From DASWIV01 sp036397475 (GTDB lineage: Bacteria; JAJVIF01; JAPKYR01), in NCBI GenBank assembly GCA_036397475.1, contig DASWIV010000106.1, forward strand, positions 1 to 8,426: 8,426 nt of DNA, written 5' to 3'. Below, one piece after another: positions 1 to 6,413 of the stretch (position 1 is its first letter; every line of letters begins with the position of its first letter). The position numbers were made by a program, and so were the translations under genes. Under the pieces are notes generated by a model that did no database searches, was not told the DNA's origin, and worked only from the letters and a program-made list of their open reading frames with translations.

Positions 1-2025
1 TATAATTCTAAACAAACACTGATTCAGGAAGTCAATGTTTCCGGTGGAAAAGCTTCATTCGATATGAATGTCGTAGCCTCATTGCCGGGAACATATTATT
101 TCAGGGTCTATACTCAGACTTCGGGACAGGCTTTTAAATATGTGATAGAGCCTGATGTTGTTCTCCAGGATATAACACCCTCGAATCCGGTGGACGTCAC
201 GCCGGGAAATCTTTACTTTTCTCCCGTTTATGAAAACTCTTATGGGGATTATGTTATCTACTCAGGCAACTACCGGACCTGGGTATATGATATGTCAATA
301 CCGGGAGTTCCTGATTTCACGTCATATGTAGACTTCGAGTCAATAATAAATCAGCCTGCACTGGAATGGCCTTACCTGTACGTATGTGATTACCAGAAGA
401 ATGGAGATAGTTATATCGATCTGGTCGATTTGTCCGATCCCGCTAATCCGACCTTAACGAAATCCGTACTCACATTCACGACCAGTATTTACTCAATCGC
501 AGTCTGGACGGATTATCTGATCGTGAGTTTCGCAGATGGAGTAACGCCGACGTTGAGAGTTTACGATATTGGAACTAATCCGGAATCTCCCGTATTCGTT
601 TCTGATTTTGCCACTTCCGCTGGAGTATTTGGTCTGCAGATCATGGACAACGGTGTACAGAAGGGAATTGTAGGGAAACAAGGACCAGACACCATCGTGT
701 GGTACTCCCTGGACGATGTAAATAACATTGCTCCTCCGCATGCCTACACGCCTGTAGGAGCCAGCCTTCGGGATTTTACAATTCAGGGCAATAATATTTT
801 CGCTATTTATTCCAACACATCAAATTTAGAAGCTCTGAATATCTATGACCTGACCGGACCACATATCAATACATTTGGAATACTCGGATCCGTGACCTTA
901 CCCAATGATGACAATTGCGTAGCAGTTAGCGGAAATTTCGCTTATACGGGCGGGAATGATAATACACAATCAATTGTTGATGTCAGCAACCTTTATTCCC
1001 CGTCAGTTAAAGGGTCATATTTCCTGTCCAATCCTGCAAATGATGTTTTTGAGTTCAATGATGAGCTTCTGCTTTTTATGTCCGGAACAAGGGGAATAAA
1101 TTTAACTCCACATAATGACCTGGGAGAGATATTTTTTGGTGGGTTTCAGTACGGGATAGACTTCCTGCAGGACGCTGCGCTCGACGGTGACAGCTTGTTT
1201 GGTGTTCAGGCATACGGATTATTTAAGGGAGATGTTTTTTCTATTAATCTGGCGGATCCAGGTTCGCCATACATCGAGGACCGGTTGATGATCGATAAGG
1301 AGTGCTCCGTGATTGAGGCGAAAAACGGCAGGATCGCTGCGGGCACTTACGATCAGAACGTCATCACAATAGACGGGACAGTATCGTACTATCTGGAACT
1401 GAAGAACTCCATTAATGTTGGACAGATACCGATCGCAATGGCAATGACAGACACGAATCTCTATGTTGGTTATCCAAATTCTATAGTGGAGACTTTTAAA
1501 TTGGACAGCTGGCCGACTCTCACTTCAGCCGGCACCGTGGGAATCGCGGGATCCATAAATAATTTAAACGCTACAGGCAGCGCACTCTATGTCGCGGGAA
1601 GTGGCGGAGTGGAAGTATATAGCACACCCAATCCTGATACGACAACCTACATAACGACATATACGCCTTCTTCTACAGCCTCGCAGGCTGAAGTCAAGGG
1701 AACCAGTCTGTACCTCGCCTGCAAGGATTTTCTCGAGATCGCCGATATTTCAAATCCTCTTTCTCCGGCCTACATATCCAAGATCGCTTATCCTGGATCA
1801 CCTAATGGCAACTCTTTGTCGGTTTATGAGCAGTATGCGATAATGTCGTCGAACGTGCTTGACAATCCAACGGTCTTCAATATCTTTCCACCTGACTCAC
1901 CATCATTGTTCGGGGACCTTTACATCAGTGACTTCTCGAGGATTATTTACCATACTTATGTGAAAGATGATTATTTTATTGAAACTGTCGATAAAAGAGG
2001 TCTCAGAATCTGGGATATGAATTAA
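1..2025 (+). CDS. Secreted LVIVD-repeat beta-propeller protein, 5' end outside the window
   Basis: The frame is open from base 1 and ends at TAA 2023-2025, so the gene starts upstream; the Met codon at base 64 is internal. The first 60 or so codons (SLPGTYYFRVYTQTSG, then a Tyr-x-Ile-Glu strand) look like the end of a bacterial pre-peptidase C-terminal (PPC-like) beta domain. The rest is a chain of repeats of roughly 40-60 residues in which a hydrophobic strand is followed by Asp-[ILV]-x-x-Pro. Such turns begin near bases 289 (DMSIPGVP), 427 (DLSDPANP), 565 (DIGTNPESP), 847 (DLTGPH), 979 (DVSNLYSP), 1246 (NLADPGSP), 1744 (DISNPLSP) and 1879 (NIFPPDSP). This matches the LVIVD repeat family, which is expected to fold as beta-propellers. 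The C-terminus (GLRIWDMN) resembles a closing propeller strand. There is no catalytic motif; a surface or secreted binding or structural role is inferred. The family call is fairly sure, the function unknown. Confidence 0.85.
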   Translation, partial: YNSKQTLIQEVNVSGGKASFDMNVVASLPGTYYFRVYTQTSGQAFKYVIEPDVVLQDITPSNPVDVTPGNLYFSPVYENSYGDYVIYSGNYRTWVYDMSIPGVPDFTSYVDFESIINQPALEWPYLYVCDYQKNGDSYIDLVDLSDPANPTLTKSVLTFTTSIYSIAVWTDYLIVSFADGVTPTLRVYDIGTNPESPVFVSDFATSAGVFGLQIMDNGVQKGIVGKQGPDTIVWYSLDDVNNIAPPHAYTPVGASLRDFTIQGNNIFAIYSNTSNLEALNIYDLTGPHINTFGILGSVTLPNDDNCVAVSGNFAYTGGNDNTQSIVDVSNLYSPSVKGSYFLSNPANDVFEFNDELLLFMSGTRGINLTPHNDLGEIFFGGFQYGIDFLQDAALDGDSLFGVQAYGLFKGDVFSINLADPGSPYIEDRLMIDKECSVIEAKNGRIAAGTYDQNVITIDGTVSYYLELKNSINVGQIPIAMAMTDTNLYVGYPNSIVETFKLDSWPTLTSAGTVGIAGSINNLNATGSALYVAGSGGVEVYSTPNPDTTTYITTYTPSSTASQAEVKGTSLYLACKDFLEIADISNPLSPAYISKIAYPGSPNGNSLSVYEQYAIMSSNVLDNPTVFNIFPPDSPSLFGDLYISDFSRIIYHTYVKDDYFIETVDKRGLRIWDMN

Positions 2026-2054
2026 AATTACCAAATTGACCTAACTGGACCATC

Positions 2055-2090
2055 AGACATCCCCGGCGTGGTTTGCATCCGGGGATGTTT
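2055..2090 (+). terminator. Probable terminator hairpin after the LVIVD gene
   Basis: ACATCCCCGG (2057-2066) and CCGGGGATGT (2079-2088) are perfect reverse complements with a 12-base loop. One G-T and one A-T pair extend the stem to 2055-2090. It lies 31 bases after the stop of the LVIVD gene. Only two T's follow the stem before CATAAAAT, so the U-tract is poor and intrinsic termination may be weak; it could instead be a 3'-end stabilising hairpin. It covers the TTG at 2073 and the ATG at 2085, which argues against those as starts of the next gene. Confidence 0.5.
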
Positions 2091-2096
2091 CATAAA

Positions 2097-2384
2097 ATGT
2101 CATCAGTTCCTGACATAGACCTGCACAAATTCTTCCGCGAACCTGACAAGGCGAAAAAGATAATAGACGTCGCCATCGCCGACAATCTTTCGAAAGGCAA
2201 TTTTCAAATCCGCATTATCCACGGTAAGGGGCAGGGCCATTACCGCAAGCTGATTCACTCACACCTGGAGAAACATCCAGATGTTGCAGGCTTCACATTA
2301 TGTGACCCATCCCATGGCGGCACCGGGGCGACATGGGTGTTCCTCAGCCAATCAGAACCTTTAGCGCATGGTTTATACCCTTGA
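2097..2384 (+). CDS. Small stand-alone Smr-domain protein
   Basis: This 95-residue protein is essentially one Smr domain, the fold found at the C-terminus of MutS2 and as free-standing proteins, where members bind or nick branched DNA or cleave RNA. Visible motifs are Asp-Leu-His at residues 8-10 (the DLH element), HGKGQG at 42-47 (the conserved HGxG core after the strand IRII), and GGTGAT at 74-79 (the C-terminal G-rich turn before the strand WVFL). The substrate cannot be told from sequence. I chose ATG 2097 because the in-frame TTG 2073 and ATG 2085 lie inside the upstream hairpin; ATG 2085 would add only four residues. The GGGG at 2081-2084 is the only purine-rich stretch upstream, 12 bases from the ATG, so the ribosome binding site is weak. 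No MutS ATPase part is present nearby, and the length is typical of free Smr proteins. It is probably cytoplasmic. Confidence 0.85.
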   Translation: MSSVPDIDLHKFFREPDKAKKIIDVAIADNLSKGNFQIRIIHGKGQGHYRKLIHSHLEKHPDVAGFTLCDPSHGGTGATWVFLSQSEPLAHGLYP

Positions 2385-2457
2385 ACGAATCGTACGCCCA
2401 TATGATCTGATTTAATAAACATTGCTGCATTTCGATAGATACTAATAGACCAAAGCC
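2385..2457 (+). other. Intergenic gap before the diguanylate cyclase
   Basis: This AT-rich spacer of 73 bases lies between the Smr gene and the cyclase. It has no convincing -35/-10 pair: GATACT at 2438-2443 resembles a -10 box, but nothing like TTGACA lies 16-18 bases upstream. There is no purine-rich ribosome binding site directly before the TTG start at 2458; the bases there are ACCAAAGCC. I see no terminator here, so read-through from the Smr gene is possible. Confidence 0.4.
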
Positions 2458-4029
2458 TTGACGGACTCAGGTAAAAATATCGCGCCTCCCGACGCGCCCC
2501 TTATACTTGTCGCCATCTTCGACGACCAGATCTGGCGTGTTGTCGAAGGCGCTCTTAAAGGCAAGTACCGCATCAGGCGAGAGGTCGACGGACTCCGCGC
2601 GATGGACACCATCCTGCTGCTCCGTCCTTCAGCCGTAATCAGCGAAACCGGACTTCCAGGCTTGTCGGGAATCCTTCTCGCCCGCCTCATCGGCTACAAC
2701 CGTCATATATCAAAACTTCCGGTTGCCCTTATCATGTCGCGAGAGTACCTGATCGAGGAATTCTGGGCGAAAGAATCCGGCGCTGACGTTATCGTAAAAA
2801 AAAGCGACGCTGTCGAGGCAGTCAGGCGGATCGAGTACGCGATTACAAACAGGCAGACCATCCCCGATCCTGAATGGGAGGAAGCCGAACGTACCATACA
2901 GATGCTCGGAGGTCCTGCTGCGGGTGTAGCGAATGAGCTCGAGCGCCAGTTAATAGGCGCCAGTATCATCGGCCATCTTGGCGAGATCGAGATCGAAGCC
3001 GAACCGCAAAACGGCTCCTACGGATCGACGATACCCGCATTTATCGGCCACGCATTAAGCACTCTCTCCAGCGTAATCGAATTCGCGCAGGTCGGAATTG
3101 TCCTGTTTAATTCAGGGGAATTGTACGTCGTCGATAATGAAATTTACTCAGACGTCATCGACGCCGAAACATTCATCGACGAGAGCCGCAACTCTTCAGG
3201 CCTGTATTCGGAGCTCATCGATGCGAACAGGGAACTAACCGTCAACAATCTTCCGTCTGTACGTCATCAGCTTCCGGGAACGCGTGAACCCGCAAGTACA
3301 TATTTCGCCCTGCCCCTGACGGGACGCAGCGGCTCCTACGGATTACTGAGCATAATGACCTACAAGCAGATAGCGGTACGGGAGTATTACCTGCACACAC
3401 TCTCACTGATTGGAAAACAGCTGTCCGTAACCCTGGAACGAGCGCTTTTCTATGAAGAAGTCCGACGATTATCGGTCACGGATTCATTGACAACCCTGTC
3501 AAACAGGCGCGCATTGATGTCGCGGCTTGAAAATGAATTCACCCGGGCAAGGCGATACAAATCGCCATTCTCTATCGCTATTGCGGACCTGGACGATTTT
3601 AAAAAAATCAACGACACCTATGGCCATCTTGCCGGCGACGCTGTTCTGCGCGCAGTTTCCGCGATTATGAAAGAGAGTGTCCGTACGGTCGACTTCGCGG
3701 GTCGATGGGGCGGCGAAGAAATCGCCCTGATGTTCCCACAGACAAATCTTGAAGGCGCCCTGATCGCGTGCTCAAGGCTGCGAACCCAGATCGAGGAACT
3801 TGTAGTGGAATTCGAGGGTGTAAAACTGAAGGTAACTTTATCGATCGGCGTCGCTACACTAAACCACGAAGACTACGAAATAAAATCCGTGGACGATATG
3901 GTCGCGCTGGCTGATACAGCCATGTACCTGGCGAAGGCCAGCGGTAAAAATCAGGTGAAGCATTTTCTTGATCTCGATCAGAAGGAGCTCGAATCGAAAA
4001 TCGTTCACCTCGAGTCCCTCCCCGATTGA
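2458..4029 (+). CDS. Diguanylate cyclase with receiver-like, GAF and GGDEF domains
   Basis: This protein of 523 residues is predicted to make cyclic di-GMP from two GTP in the cytoplasm. Residues 14-130 look like a response-regulator receiver: acidic pair D22-D23, S94, and K114 in VIVKK are in place, but the phosphoacceptor position is Glu (E63 in ISETGLPG) instead of Asp. Residues about 190-330 resemble a GAF sensor domain, ending in the typical ALPLTGRSGSYGLLSI strand pair and a helix. A helical linker leads to a full GGDEF domain (about 340-505): DSLTTLSNRR from D342, metal Asp D377 in ADLDDFKKINDTYGH, signature GGEEI at 418-422, and LSIGVA near the end. An inhibitory-site RxxD is present (R409-D412, five residues before GGEE). 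The start is TTG 2458, because an in-frame TAG sits at 2446-2448 and the next Met (49) lies inside the receiver. No EAL or HD-GYP domain is present. The GAF ligand is unknown. Confidence 0.92.
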   Translation: MTDSGKNIAPPDAPLILVAIFDDQIWRVVEGALKGKYRIRREVDGLRAMDTILLLRPSAVISETGLPGLSGILLARLIGYNRHISKLPVALIMSREYLIEEFWAKESGADVIVKKSDAVEAVRRIEYAITNRQTIPDPEWEEAERTIQMLGGPAAGVANELERQLIGASIIGHLGEIEIEAEPQNGSYGSTIPAFIGHALSTLSSVIEFAQVGIVLFNSGELYVVDNEIYSDVIDAETFIDESRNSSGLYSELIDANRELTVNNLPSVRHQLPGTREPASTYFALPLTGRSGSYGLLSIMTYKQIAVREYYLHTLSLIGKQLSVTLERALFYEEVRRLSVTDSLTTLSNRRALMSRLENEFTRARRYKSPFSIAIADLDDFKKINDTYGHLAGDAVLRAVSAIMKESVRTVDFAGRWGGEEIALMFPQTNLEGALIACSRLRTQIEELVVEFEGVKLKVTLSIGVATLNHEDYEIKSVDDMVALADTAMYLAKASGKNQVKHFLDLDQKELESKIVHLESLPD

Positions 4030-4038
4030 CTGTGGTCG

Positions 4039-4067
4039 TTACAATTTTCCCACTTCTGCAGTATTAT
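4039..4067 (+). promoter_or_regulatory. Possible promoter for the phospho-enzyme pair
   Basis: TTACAA (4039-4044) and TATTAT (4062-4067) are separated by 17 bases. The -10 box matches the consensus at five of six positions, the -35 box at only three. Transcription would start around 4074, leaving a leader of about five bases before ATG 4079, which fits the absence of a Shine-Dalgarno sequence there. This is weak evidence from one site in a 49-base gap. Confidence 0.25.
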
Positions 4068-4078
4068 TCCCAGTATAA

Positions 4079-6412
4079 ATGTACGGATGGAAATCCAAAT
4101 TTCTTTCGACGCTGAGGTACGCGGCGTTTTTTTCTGCGGCTCCCCTCATCCTGTTCTTTCTCAACTCCGGTTGCGGAAACCCGATGCAGGACTTTAAGGT
4201 CGATTACTTTCCCCAGATATCACTTGTAAATGTCGCCCCGTATTATCCGGAAGGCGAAGAACCAGACGTCATCCCGGAACCAACGCGGCTTAATATCGAC
4301 TATGAATCCGTACTTGGATGGAAATCACCGGACGATGGTATCCTGCGGCTTCCGGTTAATCTTGGGGAAGATCCTGTCCTGACATTTCGACTGCGTATCA
4401 GCACCGTGCATCCGCTTCAGCCCGGTGATATACACTTACTCATCTATTACAACATGGTTCGTCTTCTTGACGAAAATAGTTCCTCGGAGTACCAGTATCG
4501 CCAAGAGGACGATAAGGAACCTGAGCCTGAAATTTTCCGGAGGCGCGACCTGATCTTCGAATCGTCCGATGTCGATGTGGTCGGTTACTCAACTTACTGG
4601 GTCGACCACGAGATCCCCCTGGATATATGGAAAAATTCCTATGGATTCCTCGAGTTCATGGCGGACGGAAAAATGGCTGATGATCCCACTGTGGTCATTT
4701 TCTGGGGTGAGCCGACACTCACGCACTCTTCCGCCCGCAGGAACAGGCATGTATTGCTGATAGGTGTGGATACCCTGAGGTCGGACGCCCTCTCCATGTA
4801 CGGCGGACGTGAAAATAGCACGCCGAACCTGGAAGAATGGAGCTCGACGGGAACTGTTTTCACCAGCGCATATTCACAGGCACCGTGGACCATCCCGTCG
4901 TTCGCGAGCATCCTAACCGGAAAACTTCCATCCGAGATTTATCCCACCATTTTCAAATTCCGGTTTCCATCCGACGCGACAAGTGTTGCTTCCATGCTGC
5001 TTGAAAACAATATCTCAACAGGAGGTGTGGTCGGTAATCCTAATCTTGGAAATAGTGTCTCAGGCTTTGAATCCGGGATGGAAAGTTACTGGTATGAGAT
5101 CAACGCCGATCCGTACACCGCCGTCAGGTCAGCGGAAGCATTTCTGGACCGCCATGTCGGTCGCGACTGGTTCCTGTTCCTTCATTTCATGGACCCCCAC
5201 GCGCCGTACACTCCACCGCAGAAATTCGCGGAGGAATTTATCGACCCCGATTACTCCGGTGACATCGGTCTGGAATTCCATGACTCCGACGCATGGGCTG
5301 CTCTCAATGCTCCCCCACCGGATGATGATATCAGGCGTGCACGCGACCTTTACGACGCCGAAGTTAAATCGCTTGATGAAGCTGTAGGATACCTGTTCGA
5401 TTATATGCAGGAGCGCGGGATGCTTGAAAATACCCTGGTAATATTCGCGGCTGACCATGGCGAAGAGTTTTACGATCACGGTCGGTTCGAGCATGGGACA
5501 TCGCTTTATAACGAGATGATAAAACTGCCACTGATCATCTGGGGCGGAAAATTCGACGGTGGAAATATTGTGAACAAGCCGGTCGCAAATATAGACATTC
5601 TCCCGACAATTCTCGATTTCTTCGACCTGGATTACGCACCCGGCCGGTACGCAATGCCTCTCGATGTCTTTCCTCATCTTGAATCCCCGGATATCGACAA
5701 TCGCATCATTTTTGGCGAAGGAAACATCAAGTACCGGTCCCACAAAAAATACGCCCTCGAATATCCATACAAATTGATACTCGATTATTACACAAGCGCG
5801 GTCGAATTATACGACGTAGTCAATGATCCGCATGAATTAACCGACCTCAGCAGCCAGTATCCCGATATCGTCGAAAATCTCAGACAGGAAATTATCGCCA
5901 ACAATCCGCTCGGACAAACCATGTTCGCGGTGTCCATCACCGGTGGACATGATGAAGAACCTGTGAATTTTTCGGGGACTCTGACTGTCGAGGGAGGGAT
6001 CGCGCAGATTACCGGCTCCAGCATGATCGGAACCGACGCGTACGACCAGGAAGGCGATACCATTCATTTCAACCTTTCAAGCATTCCCGACGAAGTCGGA
6101 AATATCAAAGCCCTGATAATTATCCCAAATCAATCGGATCCTAAAATCACAATGAGCTGCCGACTGGACACTATGGAGCCTGTCGGACGGTTCTTCCCAT
6201 ATGGAACCTCGACATCCGAGGACACAGGTGAAGCTGAATTCGCAATTTCTGACCTTCCCTGGCCCGCGACACTTCCGGTCGACGCGAGAGAAAATCCCGT
6301 GGCATTTTATGTGGTAGGCGGGATGGGGACCACATCGGGACAGGCGCTTGAACACCCGCCTTTATCGGAAGAGGAAAAGGAACAGCTCCGCGCGGTGGGG
6401 TATATCCAGTAA
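4079..6412 (+). CDS. Exported sulfatase-fold enzyme with Thr nucleophile position
   Basis: This protein of 777 residues belongs to the alkaline phosphatase/sulfatase superfamily. The N-terminus (Lys and Arg, then a hydrophobic run at about 14-28) is an export signal ending in LNSGC, with Cys32 as a possible lipidation site; Asn at -3 makes this lipobox imperfect. Residues about 40-225 form a beta-rich domain of unknown role. The catalytic domain (about 226-610) starts at HVLLIGVDTLRSD, with metal Asp D231. Then come T271 in APWTIPSFASILTG at the nucleophile position, H374 in MDPHAPY, D459-H460 in ADHGEE, and H472. True sulfatases have Cys or Ser plus Arg where this has T271 and F275, so formylglycine chemistry is unlikely; a phosphodiesterase or phosphotransferase is more plausible. 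Residues about 610-777 are a second beta-rich region closing with LSEEEKEQLRAVGYIQ, a tail common in sulfatase-like proteins. The start is fixed by TAA at 4076-4078, directly before ATG. The substrate is unknown. Confidence 0.88.
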   Translation: MYGWKSKFLSTLRYAAFFSAAPLILFFLNSGCGNPMQDFKVDYFPQISLVNVAPYYPEGEEPDVIPEPTRLNIDYESVLGWKSPDDGILRLPVNLGEDPVLTFRLRISTVHPLQPGDIHLLIYYNMVRLLDENSSSEYQYRQEDDKEPEPEIFRRRDLIFESSDVDVVGYSTYWVDHEIPLDIWKNSYGFLEFMADGKMADDPTVVIFWGEPTLTHSSARRNRHVLLIGVDTLRSDALSMYGGRENSTPNLEEWSSTGTVFTSAYSQAPWTIPSFASILTGKLPSEIYPTIFKFRFPSDATSVASMLLENNISTGGVVGNPNLGNSVSGFESGMESYWYEINADPYTAVRSAEAFLDRHVGRDWFLFLHFMDPHAPYTPPQKFAEEFIDPDYSGDIGLEFHDSDAWAALNAPPPDDDIRRARDLYDAEVKSLDEAVGYLFDYMQERGMLENTLVIFAADHGEEFYDHGRFEHGTSLYNEMIKLPLIIWGGKFDGGNIVNKPVANIDILPTILDFFDLDYAPGRYAMPLDVFPHLESPDIDNRIIFGEGNIKYRSHKKYALEYPYKLILDYYTSAVELYDVVNDPHELTDLSSQYPDIVENLRQEIIANNPLGQTMFAVSITGGHDEEPVNFSGTLTVEGGIAQITGSSMIGTDAYDQEGDTIHFNLSSIPDEVGNIKALIIIPNQSDPKITMSCRLDTMEPVGRFFPYGTSTSEDTGEAEFAISDLPWPATLPVDARENPVAFYVVGGMGTTSGQALEHPPLSEEEKEQLRAVGYIQ

Positions 6413-6413
6413 A

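Noticed and set aside
2073..2096. TTG at 2073 or ATG at 2085 as the Smr gene start
   Set aside because: Both lie in the hairpin at 2055-2090, and the extra residues add nothing to the Smr fold; ATG 2085 cannot be fully excluded.
2381..2416. TTGAAC (2381-2386) with TATGAT (2401-2406) as a promoter for the cyclase
   Set aside because: The spacer is only 14 bases, too short for a normal housekeeping promoter.
4983..5387. Open frame of 134 codons on the + strand in another frame
   Set aside because: It overlaps conserved enzyme sequence including the MDPHAPY motif; the translation is low in sense and rich in shadow-type residues.
5129..5743. Open frame of 204 codons on the minus strand
   Set aside because: It lies wholly inside the catalytic domain of the first phospho-enzyme, whose motifs are clear in the + frame, and its translation shows no recognisable family.
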